From contig JBGTGG010000497.1 in the NCBI GenBank assembly GCA_041746855.1, positions 1 through 10,812 of the forward strand: 10,812 nt of DNA, written 5' to 3'. The position numbers and the translations under genes were made by a program. The notes beneath the pieces were generated by a model. That model did not search any database. It was not told the origin of the DNA and saw only the letters and a list, made by a program, of their open reading frames with translations. Source of the stretch: JBGTGG01 sp041746855 (GTDB lineage: Bacteria > Bacteroidota > Bacteroidia > Cytophagales > Cyclobacteriaceae). Below are positions 1 to 7,462 of this stretch, piece by piece (position 1 is the first letter of the stretch; each line of letters starts with the position of its first letter).

Positions 1-7
1 TTTTAAT

Positions 8-1252
8 ATGACGACAACCAAAACATTGGCGCCAATCGATGTTGAAAAAATACGGGAGTCCTTTCCAATTTTGCACCAACAGGTAAATGGAAAAGACCTT
101 GTCTATTTTGATAATGCTGCTACTTCACAGAAACCAGCACAAGTCATAGAAGCGCTAATCGACTACTATAAAGGGTACAATGCCAACATTCACCGTGGTA
201 TCCACACACTGGCTGAAAAAGCAACAAAGGCGTATGAAAATAGTCGGGAATTAGCGCGGGAATTTGTTAATGCTACCGCTACGGAAGAAATCATTTTTGT
301 ACGTGGTGTCTCGGAAGCCATCAATCTGGTTTCACAATCCTACGGCAAAGCTTTTCTCAAAGCAGGTGATGAAATTATAATATCAGGATTGGAGCATCAC
401 TCCAACATTGTACCGTGGCAATTTGTGTGTGATGAAACGGGGGCAATTTTAAAAGTAATCCCAGTTACACCTGAAGGAGATTTGGACATGGTTTCTTATC
501 AAAACCTCATAACGTCCAATACAAAAATCGTAGCGGTAAACCATGCTTCCAACAGCCTGGGAACCATCAACCCAATAAAAGAAATAATTGATAAGGCGCA
601 TGAAGTGGGTGCAGTTGTTTTAATCGATGGTGCCCAAGCCGGATCACATTTAGATATTGATGTTCAAGCTTTGGATTGTGATTTCTACTGCTTGTCCTCG
701 CACAAAATGTACGGACCAACCGGCACCGGAATCCTTTATGGAAAGAAGGCTATTCTCGAAAGAATGAAACCATATCAAGGCGGTGGCGAAATGATTGCCA
801 ACGTTACCTTTGAGAAAACCACATACAACGATCTTCCTTATAAATTCGAAGCCGGTACTCCCAATATTGCCGATGTAATTGCTTTTGGTGAGGCGATCCG
901 GTTTATAAATGAATTAGGAAAAGAGAACATCCGGAAGCATGAGGATGAGCTCCTTGCGTATGCCACCCGCAAAGTTGCAGAATTGCCAGGTGTAAGATTA
1001 ATTGGTACAGCAAAAGACAAAGTAGGTGTATTGTCCTTTATCATTGATGGCATCCATCCCTTTGATATTGGTCAGATGTTGGATGCGCGCGGCATTGCTG
1101 TTCGCACCGGGCACCATTGTACACAACCGTTGATGGATCAATTTAAAATTGAGGGAACGGTTCGCGCTTCTTTCGCTGTTTATAACACAAAGGAAGAAAT
1201 CGATCAACTGGTTGATGGGTTGAGCCGCATTATCAATTTCATGCAACCATGA
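8..1252 (+). CDS. sufS: SufS-type group II cysteine desulfurase
   Basis: PLP-dependent enzyme that removes sulfur from L-cysteine, giving alanine and an enzyme persulfide that feeds cytosolic Fe-S cluster assembly by the SUF system. The 414 residues match the usual SufS length of about 405-415. Visible signatures are the FDNAATSQKP start of the fold (about residues 34-43), the PLP-stacking His in LEHHSN (130/131), Asp207 and Gln210 in IDGAQAGSH, the Schiff-base Lys233 in SSHKMYGPTG, and the catalytic Cys371 in RTGHHCTQPL. The short loop around that Cys is typical of group II (SufS) rather than IscS/NifS. Its stop overlaps the sufE start (ATGA at 1249-1252), so the two are translationally coupled. 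Only 7 nt precede the ATG, so the promoter and probably sufB, sufC and sufD lie upstream of the window (inference). Confidence 0.97.
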   Translation: MTTTKTLAPIDVEKIRESFPILHQQVNGKDLVYFDNAATSQKPAQVIEALIDYYKGYNANIHRGIHTLAEKATKAYENSRELAREFVNATATEEIIFVRGVSEAINLVSQSYGKAFLKAGDEIIISGLEHHSNIVPWQFVCDETGAILKVIPVTPEGDLDMVSYQNLITSNTKIVAVNHASNSLGTINPIKEIIDKAHEVGAVVLIDGAQAGSHLDIDVQALDCDFYCLSSHKMYGPTGTGILYGKKAILERMKPYQGGGEMIANVTFEKTTYNDLPYKFEAGTPNIADVIAFGEAIRFINELGKENIRKHEDELLAYATRKVAELPGVRLIGTAKDKVGVLSFIIDGIHPFDIGQMLDARGIAVRTGHHCTQPLMDQFKIEGTVRASFAVYNTKEEIDQLVDGLSRIINFMQP

Positions 1253-1689
1253 GCAGTATCGCCACCATTCAAGATGAAATTATAAGTGAATTTTCGCTTC
1301 TGGATGGTGATATGGAAATGACCGTTTTCTATATTATGGAATTGGGTCAGAAGCTTGCGGATATGCCTGAAAGCGAAAAGACTGAAGAAAATATTGTAAA
1401 AGGATGCCAATCGAAAGTGTGGCTTACCGCTTCGCTGAAAGATGAAAAAATTGTGTTCCGTGCGGATAGTAACACCGCCATTACAAAAGGGCTGGTAAGT
1501 TTGCTGATTCGTATATTATCCAACCAAAAACCAGATGATATCCTGAATACTGATCTGTATTTCATGAACAAAATCGGGATGGAACGGTTTATAGGAACAC
1601 AGCGTTCGAATGGTTTTGCCGCCATGATCAAGCAAATGAAGCTGTATGCATTGGCTTTTAAAACGAAAATGGAAGTAAACAATGAGTGA
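1249..1689 (+). CDS. sufE: SufE sulfur-acceptor protein
   Basis: Accepts persulfide sulfur from SufS, stimulates its desulfurase activity and passes the sulfur to the SufBCD scaffold. At 146 residues it is of normal SufE length. The acceptor cysteine is Cys53 in the family motif VKGCQSKVW, and the downstream stretch with ADSNTAITKGLVSLLIRILS matches the conserved SufE core. The start codon overlaps the sufS stop and the 3' end overlaps the next gene by 8 nt, as expected for a tightly packed operon. The family assignment is secure; CsdE is the paralogous alternative, but the sufS and sufT neighbours favour SufE. Confidence 0.96.
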   Translation: MSSIATIQDEIISEFSLLDGDMEMTVFYIMELGQKLADMPESEKTEENIVKGCQSKVWLTASLKDEKIVFRADSNTAITKGLVSLLIRILSNQKPDDILNTDLYFMNKIGMERFIGTQRSNGFAAMIKQMKLYALAFKTKMEVNNE

Positions 1690-2035
1690 AGATTCTACTA
1701 TAGAAACCAATCAATCGGAAAACACCAACACAGACGATTTACGGGACAAAGTGGTGAAGGCGATCAAGTCGATCTACGACCCGGAAATTCCTGTTGATGT
1801 GTATGAGTTGGGGTTAATATACGAGGTCAATCTCTATCCGATCAATAACGTTTATGTTTTGATGACACTGACATCACCTTCCTGCCCTTCGGCTGAGGTG
1901 ATACCCGGGGAAATCGAAGCTGCGATTAAAGCAATTGAAGGAATCAATGATGTGAAAGTTGAGGTGACTTTCGACCCACCGTATTCACAAGATATGATGT
2001 CGGAAGCTGCCAAGCTTGAACTTGGTTTTATGTAA
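1682..2035 (+). CDS. sufT: SufT-like DUF59/MIP18-family Fe-S assembly protein
   Basis: Small MIP18/DUF59 protein of the SUF-associated type, thought to help mature or deliver Fe-S clusters to client proteins; its biochemical role is less defined than that of SufS or SufE. At 117 residues it has a low-complexity S/E/N/T-rich leader (about residues 1-18) and then the DUF59 domain. Visible signatures are YDPEIPVDVYELGLIY (about 32-47), TSPSCPSAEVIP with the conserved Cys68, and TFDPPYSQDMMSEAAKLELGFM at the C-terminus, which is typical of SUF-operon members. The 8-nt overlap with sufE makes it operonic. It appears to be the last SUF gene, with 32 nt before the bacilliredoxin gene. The symbol sufT follows common usage for this family. 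Confidence 0.9.
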   Translation: MSEDSTIETNQSENTNTDDLRDKVVKAIKSIYDPEIPVDVYELGLIYEVNLYPINNVYVLMTLTSPSCPSAEVIPGEIEAAIKAIEGINDVKVEVTFDPPYSQDMMSEAAKLELGFM

Positions 2036-2067
2036 TGAAGTAAAAAGCGTATAAATTAAGAATAACT

Positions 2068-2484
2068 ATGTATCCAGAACAATTAGTGGCTCCCATGCGG
2101 GCTGATCTTACGGAAGTTGGTTTCAAAGAATTAAAATCTGCAGCAGATGTTGATAACCACTTAGCGGATCACAAAGGAACCTCCCTGGTGGTGATCAATT
2201 CAGTTTGTGGATGTGCAGCAGGTGCAGCACGCCCGGGCATTAAATGGGCGATCCAAAACTCGGCCAAAAAGCCTGATCAATTAACCACAGTATTTGCAGG
2301 AGTTGACACCGAAGCCGTTGCCAAAGCAAGGGAATATACATTGCCGTATCCTCCATCTTCACCAGCCATCGCGTTGTTTAAAGATGGTGAATTGGTACAC
2401 TTTGTAGAGCGCCATCACATCGAAGGACGGAATGCCCAAATGATAGGCGAACACTTGTTAGAGGTGTTTGATGAGTACTGTTAG
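2068..2484 (+). CDS. BrxA/BrxB-family bacilliredoxin (YphP/YqiW family)
   Basis: Thioredoxin-fold protein of the bacilliredoxin family, which in Bacillus removes bacillithiol from S-bacillithiolated proteins. The 138 residues are close to the 144-145 of BrxA/BrxB. The N-terminus MYPEQLVAPMRADLTEVGF is highly characteristic, the active-site CXC is Cys47-Gly48-Cys49 in NSVCGCAAGAARPG, and the protein ends in Cys138 (EYC), a C-terminal Cys also seen in the family. The FVERHHIEGR segment is likewise conserved. Bacillithiol use in this organism is inferred; the bsh genes are not in view. It lies 32 nt after sufT and before a strong terminator, so it probably shares the SUF transcript, which would link thiol repair to Fe-S assembly. 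BrxA and BrxB cannot be told apart here, so no symbol is given. Confidence 0.93.
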   Translation: MYPEQLVAPMRADLTEVGFKELKSAADVDNHLADHKGTSLVVINSVCGCAAGAARPGIKWAIQNSAKKPDQLTTVFAGVDTEAVAKAREYTLPYPPSSPAIALFKDGELVHFVERHHIEGRNAQMIGEHLLEVFDEYC

Positions 2485-2510
2485 GTAAAAATCCTAAAAC
2501 TTTTTTTGAT

Positions 2511-2541
2511 GAGGCTATCGGTAACGGTAGCCTCTTTTTTT
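2511..2541 (+). terminator. Intrinsic terminator ending the suf-bacilliredoxin transcript
   Basis: A 10-bp stem, GAGGCTATCG (2511-2520) with CGGTAGCCTC (2525-2534), contains one T-G wobble and a GTAA loop, and is followed directly by seven T (2535-2541). A weaker hairpin overlaps the stop codon just upstream (TTAGG 2481-2485 with CCTAA 2493-2497) and precedes another T7 tract at 2501-2507, so this may be a tandem terminator. Confidence 0.9.
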
Positions 2542-2701
2542 ATTTCAAAAATGGCCTTAACAGACTAATCTGACCAAAAATTGTACTTGAATTAATCTTT
2601 AGATGGTTAACTATATATTATATGATTATCAAGGTTTTAAATATTGATTTTGAATAATAGCTTTAATTGCTAAATTCACGACCCGACTAAACCTTTTTGC
2701 G

Positions 2702-4819
2702 TTGAATAAAAATTTTATCATCGTCTTAGTCTGTACTTTGGCCGTACATCTTACTGCATCTGCTCAGTATAAGCAGATACAAAAAAAGTTTACCGTAGCC
2801 GATCAAAAGCTATCGGTCAAGCTTGACAACCTGAAAGCTTCGGACTGTGTAACAGGTCCGGGAGCAATCAGTATTACTGCATCCGGTGGTTCCGGAAACT
2901 ATACCTATGCGTGGACGGGGCCTAGTGGTTTCACATCAACCAACGAGGACTTGACCGGGCTGGCAGGCGGTGCGTATACAGTTGCCGTATCCGATGGCAA
3001 CTGCTCTGAATCTTTCACGTGGAATATTCAAAGTACATGCGTTTCCGGTTGCACATTTCTTGTTACAAAAAACGTGGTAAACGCTACCTCCTGTTCCGTA
3101 GCCAATGGGTCAATCAACATCAGCATTACAGGAGGGTCTAATGTCTTTACGTATGAATGGTATAAGAACGGAGCATTCCTGGGGAATACAGAAGACCTCA
3201 CGGGATTACTGCCCGGTTTTTATGAACTCCGCTACAGAGATGCAAACAATGCAGCCTGTGGAACGCAATTCGAATCATTCACTGTTACATCCCCATTTGT
3301 TGTTACCACGAGTGTTGTTCAAAATACTTCTTGCCAAGCCCCTTATACAGGAGGAATTACCACCACCGTAACGGGAGGTTCCGGAAATTACTCCTATCAA
3401 TGGACACATCCTTCCGGAAGCATATCCACCTCCCAAAACTTGACCGCAATTCCAGCTGGCAACTATACCCTTTTGGTTATCGATCTGACGTTGGGATGTC
3501 GAGTTACCAAATACGCTTACCTTAACACCACTACATCCTTAAACATCACCACCAATTCCATTATCAACAATAGCCTTTGTGCTCCTTCCAACGGAAGCAT
3601 TGATATTTTGGTAAATGGGGGAACAGGAGACTATTCCTATGTATGGTACAACCAATCCACCTTTACTTATGCTGGAGCTACCGAAGACTTGTTGAATGCT
3701 CGCGCAGGTTCCTATAGTGTATATGTTACCGACAATGTTTCCAAGTGTACCGGATATGCCACTTTTACAATCACCGAATCGCTAACTGCACCTGGATATA
3801 ACATTAGCGGGTACACTAACAATACAAATTGTTTGCCTCCCTATAATGGATCCGTAAACCTGGAACCTACCGGAACCGGACCTTTCGGTGTACAATGGAT
3901 AAAAAACCAAATCACCGTATCGACAGATGAAGACCCTACGACCCTGGGCCCAGGAGTGTATGGTTTTATCATTACTGATTTATCTTCCGGATGTACAGTT
4001 TCTGTTCCTGAAGGGAGCCCTTCGGCTATTACCATTTTGGATGAATCATTACCATCAGCCACCATTAACACTACTTTAAATACGCCCAATACCGGCTGTA
4101 CGCCCAACGGTGCAATCCAAATTGAGGTTACTTCAACAACCGAACACTACAATCTTCAATGGACTGGCGCGAACAGTTTCACCAGTACATCCGAAGAACT
4201 CTCGGATTTACTCCCTGGTGATTATTATCTGACTGTGAATGTTGCGTGTAATCTCCCTCCGGTTATAGACCCTCCTGAATTGCCTGCACAAAAAGCCAAT
4301 GTGACCCTCAATCTTCTCGATTTTGTTTCTGATCCCGACAATAATCTGAACGTATCTTCTATCAAAATTCTGGAGCAGCCTATTAGTGGTGCTATCGCTA
4401 CCATTGATCAACAGCAATTGAAAATCAACTATTCCGGCATTGTTTATCAAGGAGACGACTACTTAAAAATTGAAGCATGCGATTTACTAAATGCCTGTAC
4501 AGAAGGGACGATCATATTGGCTGTTGAGTTTAAAGGTGAATTAATTGTTCACAATGCCATTGCCCCTGCAAGTACGGGCGACAATAAATTTATGCGCATT
4601 TCAAATTTACCCGCTGAAGTCCGCCACAAAGTAAAAATCTATAATCGTTGGGGTGATCCGGTATTTTCTATTGAAGGATATGACAATGGCACTCCGGGCA
4701 AACGTTTTGAAGGATTTAGCCAGGATGGAAAACAGCTTCCTTCGGGTACGTATTTCTATAAAATCGAATTCGCAGATGATTCCAAATCAGTAACAGGCTA
4801 TCTCTCCCTTAAATGGTAA
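2702..4819 (+). CDS. SprB-repeat surface protein with T9SS type B sorting domain
   Basis: Predicted cell-surface adhesin-like protein exported by Sec and then by the Bacteroidota type IX secretion system. The start is TTG at 2702. It is favoured because the encoded N-terminus is a clean signal peptide (MNKNF, then a hydrophobic core ending TASAQ near residue 22), the in-frame ATG at 2603 is followed by a stop, and no in-frame Met occurs before about residue 628. The mature part has about six degenerate repeats of about 80 residues (starting near 41, 116, 200, 281, 365 and 452). Each has a Cys, a GSI-type strand, a GG(S/T)GNYxYxW core, an EDLTGL-like turn and a G-Y-x-V-x-V/D strand, as in SprB repeats. 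A cadherin/Ig-like segment (about 524-612, with VSDPDNN and GDDYLKIEACD) follows. The C-terminal domain (about 612-705: KIYNRWGDPVF, LPSGTYFYKI) is the gliding-motility-associated, type B T9SS signal. It is far shorter than flavobacterial SprB, so motility is not implied. The ligand is unknown. Confidence 0.88.
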   Translation: MNKNFIIVLVCTLAVHLTASAQYKQIQKKFTVADQKLSVKLDNLKASDCVTGPGAISITASGGSGNYTYAWTGPSGFTSTNEDLTGLAGGAYTVAVSDGNCSESFTWNIQSTCVSGCTFLVTKNVVNATSCSVANGSINISITGGSNVFTYEWYKNGAFLGNTEDLTGLLPGFYELRYRDANNAACGTQFESFTVTSPFVVTTSVVQNTSCQAPYTGGITTTVTGGSGNYSYQWTHPSGSISTSQNLTAIPAGNYTLLVIDLTLGCRVTKYAYLNTTTSLNITTNSIINNSLCAPSNGSIDILVNGGTGDYSYVWYNQSTFTYAGATEDLLNARAGSYSVYVTDNVSKCTGYATFTITESLTAPGYNISGYTNNTNCLPPYNGSVNLEPTGTGPFGVQWIKNQITVSTDEDPTTLGPGVYGFIITDLSSGCTVSVPEGSPSAITILDESLPSATINTTLNTPNTGCTPNGAIQIEVTSTTEHYNLQWTGANSFTSTSEELSDLLPGDYYLTVNVACNLPPVIDPPELPAQKANVTLNLLDFVSDPDNNLNVSSIKILEQPISGAIATIDQQQLKINYSGIVYQGDDYLKIEACDLLNACTEGTIILAVEFKGELIVHNAIAPASTGDNKFMRISNLPAEVRHKVKIYNRWGDPVFSIEGYDNGTPGKRFEGFSQDGKQLPSGTYFYKIEFADDSKSVTGYLSLKW

Positions 4820-4822
4820 TCT

Positions 4823-5728
4823 ATGGTAAAAACTCTACTAGCCTTCACTTTTGTTTTCATCACGATATCAGGATTTAGCCAAGTTGATCCGCTGTATGCG
4901 CAATACATGACCAATCCTCTGGTTATTAACCCAGCCTACGCGGGCGTCAATAATAATATGAATGCATCCATCTCTTATCGGATGCAATGGACAGGCTTTG
5001 AAGGGCATCCGAATACCTTTAATGCAAGTGGGCATAGTTCATTTGCGGGCAATAAAATGGGACTTGGTGCGCTCATCATCCAGGATAATATTGGAAACAC
5101 TAAAAATACTGAAGCTACTGCCGTCTATTCTTTTAAAATTAAAGTGAGAGAAACCTATTTATCCTTTGGGCTACAAGGCGGGATGGCAAATTACCAAACC
5201 ACAAACAGTGCGTTAAATATTTACGATCCATCAGATCCTGCGTTTATGGAAGACGAACAAATCTGGAAGCCCACTTTTGGTGCCGGAGTGATCTTGAAAA
5301 ATGATCAGTTGTTTCTTGGATTTTCTGTTCCCCGTATGTTGAATTCATCTGTTTCATTTAACGATGTAACAACAGAGTTGTACAGTCGCCACTTTTACGC
5401 AACAGCAGCCTATGTTTTCTTTCTTTCAGAACGTGTTCGTCTTAAACCCTCCGCACTCCTGAAAGGTGTGAAAGGTTCTCCCCTATCCCTTGACTTCAAC
5501 GCTGCTATCAATATCGATGAGAAATACACAGCGGGTGCTTTTACACGAAACTTGAATTCCTATGGAGTCCTGGCCGGATTTAGTTTCGGAAAAGGGTATA
5601 GAATGGGTTATACGTTTGAACTTCCAACCGACAAATCAATAGGAACACAGTTTACGAGCCATGAAATCACAATCGGTGTCAACCTCGCAGTCTTCGATTT
5701 TCAAGATTCTTCCATTTCCAGCTTCTAA
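4823..5728 (+). CDS. PorP/SprF-family type IX secretion outer-membrane protein
   Basis: Outer-membrane protein of the PorP/SprF family. Members encoded directly after type B-sorted substrates are needed for secretion or surface attachment of that partner (known for SprF and SprB in Flavobacterium). At 301 residues it has a signal peptide (MVKTLLAFTFVFITISGFSQ, cleavage after about residue 19 or 20) and the family hallmark QYMTNPLVINPAYAG (about residues 28-42). Alternating strands rich in G, Y and F fit a beta-barrel, with a terminal strand near EITIGVNLAVFDF. It starts 3 nt after the adhesin stop, which indicates coupled translation and a dedicated substrate-partner pair. No symbol is given because the orthology to porP or sprF cannot be decided. 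Confidence 0.92.
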   Translation: MVKTLLAFTFVFITISGFSQVDPLYAQYMTNPLVINPAYAGVNNNMNASISYRMQWTGFEGHPNTFNASGHSSFAGNKMGLGALIIQDNIGNTKNTEATAVYSFKIKVRETYLSFGLQGGMANYQTTNSALNIYDPSDPAFMEDEQIWKPTFGAGVILKNDQLFLGFSVPRMLNSSVSFNDVTTELYSRHFYATAAYVFFLSERVRLKPSALLKGVKGSPLSLDFNAAINIDEKYTAGAFTRNLNSYGVLAGFSFGKGYRMGYTFELPTDKSIGTQFTSHEITIGVNLAVFDFQDSSISSF

Positions 5729-5787
5729 ATACTTTGAAAGTTCGGATATTTGAAACCTTTTGGTTAAGACACTGTTTATCCTAGACA

Positions 5788-6198
5788 ATGCAAGTAAAGG
5801 TTTCAAGAAAAGAACATTTCAATGCCGCGCATCGGTTATACAATCCGGAATGGACGGATGAGCGAAACGCAGAAGTATTTGGTAAGTGTAGCAATCCCAA
5901 TTTTCATGGACATAATTATGAACTTATCGTAAGTCTTACCGGAAAACCTGATCCGCAAACCGGCTATGTTTATGATATGAAAAAACTAAGTGATCTCATC
6001 AAGGTTAACATCCTGAACCAATTTGATCACAAAAATTTAAACCTTGATACAGAATATTTTGAAAACCTCAACCCTACAGCCGAAAACATCGCCATTGTGA
6101 TTTGGAATATTCTTCGTGCTAAAGTAGACCACCACCTCGACCTTAAAGTAATCGTATATGAGACCGAAAGAAATTCCGTTGAATATCCAGCCGCTTAA
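5788..6198 (+). CDS. 6-pyruvoyl-tetrahydropterin synthase / QueD-family enzyme
   Basis: Zinc enzyme acting on 7,8-dihydroneopterin triphosphate. Family members make 6-pyruvoyl-tetrahydropterin (biopterin branch) or 6-carboxy-tetrahydropterin (queuosine branch, QueD). In this 136-residue protein the zinc ligands are His15 (HFNAAHRL), His40 and His42 (FHGHNY), and the catalytic Cys is Cys34, giving CX5HGH (KCSNPNFHGH). E. coli QueD has CX3HGH, whereas animal PTPS has the longer spacing, so substrate fate is open. Other signatures are GYVYDMKKLSDLI, FDHKNLN, NPTAENIA and VYETERNSVEY. It overlaps folE, the enzyme that makes its substrate. The family is certain; the queD symbol is withheld because of the motif. 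Confidence 0.93.
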   Translation: MQVKVSRKEHFNAAHRLYNPEWTDERNAEVFGKCSNPNFHGHNYELIVSLTGKPDPQTGYVYDMKKLSDLIKVNILNQFDHKNLNLDTEYFENLNPTAENIAIVIWNILRAKVDHHLDLKVIVYETERNSVEYPAA

Positions 6199-6847
6199 AC
6201 CGTTGGATGCCTCCGATGAGGATGACCACTTGGGCTCATCTGCAGAAACACCACTTCGTGACGATGCTTTTGATTTGTCGGATGATGAGAAAATTGAAAA
6301 GATAGAATTTCACTTTCGTGAGATTATGAATATCCTTGGTTTGGATCTCAATGATGACAGCCTGAACGGAACACCCAGGCGGGTTGCCAAGATGTACGTG
6401 AAGGAAGTCTTTAGCGGGCTCAATCCCAAGAATCAACCCCATGCCCGGCTTTTTGAGAATAAATACAACTATGATCAAATGCTGGTGGAAAAAGACATTA
6501 CTTTTTACTCCCATTGTGAACACCATTTTGTACCCATCTATGGCAAAGCGCATGTTGCCTATTTCTCTTCCGGAAAAGTAATCGGCCTCTCCAAGATCAA
6601 CCGGATTGTGCAGTATTTTGCGAAACGCCCACAGGTACAAGAGCGATTAACCGTTCAAATTGGAAAAGAGCTTTCGCGGCTCCTTCAAACCGAACACGTT
6701 GGTGTAGTGATGGACGCCAACCACATGTGCGTGGCCTCACGAGGCGTAAGCGATACCAACAGCAAAACAGGTACTGCCTACTTTTCAGGGAAATTCAAGG
6801 ACGAAAACGTTAAACGGGAGTTCCTGAATTACATAAACAGCAAGTAA
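6158..6847 (+). CDS. folE: GTP cyclohydrolase I
   Basis: Converts GTP to 7,8-dihydroneopterin triphosphate, the entry step to folate, biopterin and queuosine-type pterins. Zinc ligands are Cys120 and His123 in SHCEHHFVP and Cys191 in HMCVASRGV. His122 and His189 correspond to the catalytic histidines of the E. coli enzyme. GLSKINRIVQYFAKRPQVQERLT (about residues 143-165) is the family signature. The 229 residues include an acidic, poorly conserved N-terminus (about 1-45) before the helix EKIEKIEFHFREIM. The ATG at 6158 overlaps the upstream pterin synthase by 41 nt and is the only ATG before Met57. In-frame TTG codons at 6203 (5 nt after the upstream stop) or 6275 would give a shorter protein with the full catalytic core, so the exact start is uncertain. 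Confidence 0.96.
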   Translation: MRPKEIPLNIQPLKPLDASDEDDHLGSSAETPLRDDAFDLSDDEKIEKIEFHFREIMNILGLDLNDDSLNGTPRRVAKMYVKEVFSGLNPKNQPHARLFENKYNYDQMLVEKDITFYSHCEHHFVPIYGKAHVAYFSSGKVIGLSKINRIVQYFAKRPQVQERLTVQIGKELSRLLQTEHVGVVMDANHMCVASRGVSDTNSKTGTAYFSGKFKDENVKREFLNYINSK

Positions 6848-6856
6848 TTTCCTTCA

Positions 6857-6889
6857 TTTGTTCAACATGTTTAATATCTTGTAGGTTGT
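6857..6889 (+). promoter_or_regulatory. Possible Bacteroidota-type promoter for the MarR gene
   Basis: TTTG at 6857-6860 is separated by 21 nt from TAGGTTGT at 6882-6889, which resembles the Bacteroidota consensus TTTG/TAnnTTTG imperfectly (the last two positions do not fit). An 8-bp palindrome AACATGTT (6864-6871) lies in the spacer, where an autoregulating MarR protein could bind. This rests on pattern matching only. Confidence 0.3.
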
Positions 6890-6910
6890 TTCAATTAAAA
6901 TAACCTCGAG

Positions 6911-7363
6911 ATGTCAATTGAAGATGCTATTCAGCAAAGGGAGTTTCGCTCGGAACATCATAAAGCCTTGCTCAATATTTTGTTTACCCACAATTACCTG
7001 ATTGGAAAAATCAATGACCTTTTAAAGACCTACGGTGTTACCCGCCAACAATTCAACGTACTTCGAATCATCCGTGGCCAACAACCCAATGCTGCCGGCA
7101 TTAACCTGATAAAAGAACGGATGATCGACAAAATGTCGGATGCTTCCCGAATTGTAGAGCGCTTACGGATTAAAGACCTTGTATCACGTACTGCTTCCGA
7201 GGCAGACAAACGCGCAGCACAAATACGGCTAACGACAAAAGGAGAAGAACTCTTGAAAGAAATGGATTCACCGGTCACTGATTTCGGAAATGAATTACTT
7301 GCATTATCAGAAGAAGAGGCGAAAGTTTTGAATTCATTGCTCGATAAAATCCATTCGAACTAA
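6911..7363 (+). CDS. MarR-family transcriptional regulator
   Basis: Winged-helix DNA-binding regulator expected to act as a dimer, usually as a ligand-responsive repressor. At 150 residues it shows the MarR layout: dimerisation helix (LLNILFTHNYLIGKINDLLKTYGVT, about residues 20-44), helix-turn-helix with QQFNVLRII and the recognition region IDKMSDASRIVERLRIKDLV (about 77-96), and a wing ending in the conserved D-K-R-x-x-Q-I-x-L-T (about 104-113). There are no cysteines at all, so OhrR/MgrA-type thiol sensing is excluded and a small-molecule ligand is more likely. It is separated from folE by 63 nt and from the aconitase gene by 99 nt, and it may be monocistronic. Its targets are unknown; autoregulation and control of the downstream gene are guesses from position. 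Confidence 0.92.
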   Translation: MSIEDAIQQREFRSEHHKALLNILFTHNYLIGKINDLLKTYGVTRQQFNVLRIIRGQQPNAAGINLIKERMIDKMSDASRIVERLRIKDLVSRTASEADKRAAQIRLTTKGEELLKEMDSPVTDFGNELLALSEEEAKVLNSLLDKIHSN

Positions 7364-7374
7364 GATATCTGGAA

Positions 7375-7400
7375 TTAATAGGCCTCCAATACCCTATTAA
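7375..7400. promoter_or_regulatory. Inverted repeat between the MarR and aconitase genes
   Basis: A perfect 8-bp inverted repeat, TTAATAGG (7375-7382) with CCTATTAA (7393-7400), is separated by 10 nt and lies 14 nt upstream of a possible -33 TTG. It lacks a following T-tract, so it is a poor terminator. Its symmetry, with half-sites about 18 nt apart, would suit a dimeric regulator. The function is inferred only. Confidence 0.35.
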
Positions 7401-7413
7401 CCTCCCTTCTGAA

Positions 7414-7444
7414 TTGTGTATCTACCCAGTTGTTCGTAATTTGC
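7414..7444 (+). promoter_or_regulatory. Possible promoter for the aconitase gene
   Basis: TTG at 7414-7416 and TAATTTGC at 7437-7444, with a 20-nt spacer, partly match the Bacteroidota TTG/TAnnTTTG elements. Initiation would fall close to 7450, leaving a leader of about a dozen nucleotides before the ATG at 7463. The match is weak. Confidence 0.25.
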
Positions 7445-7462
7445 TGTCTTAAAATTCTATCT

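Noticed and set aside
3105..3525. Alternative-frame open frames inside the adhesin gene
   Set aside because: They are short, overlap a gene with clear domain structure and a signal peptide, and show no recognisable features.
7430..7462. TTG start 33 nt upstream of the aconitase ATG
   Set aside because: The added residues (MFVICCLKILS) are not typical of aconitases and overlap the likely promoter, whereas ATG at 7463 gives the conserved family N-terminus.
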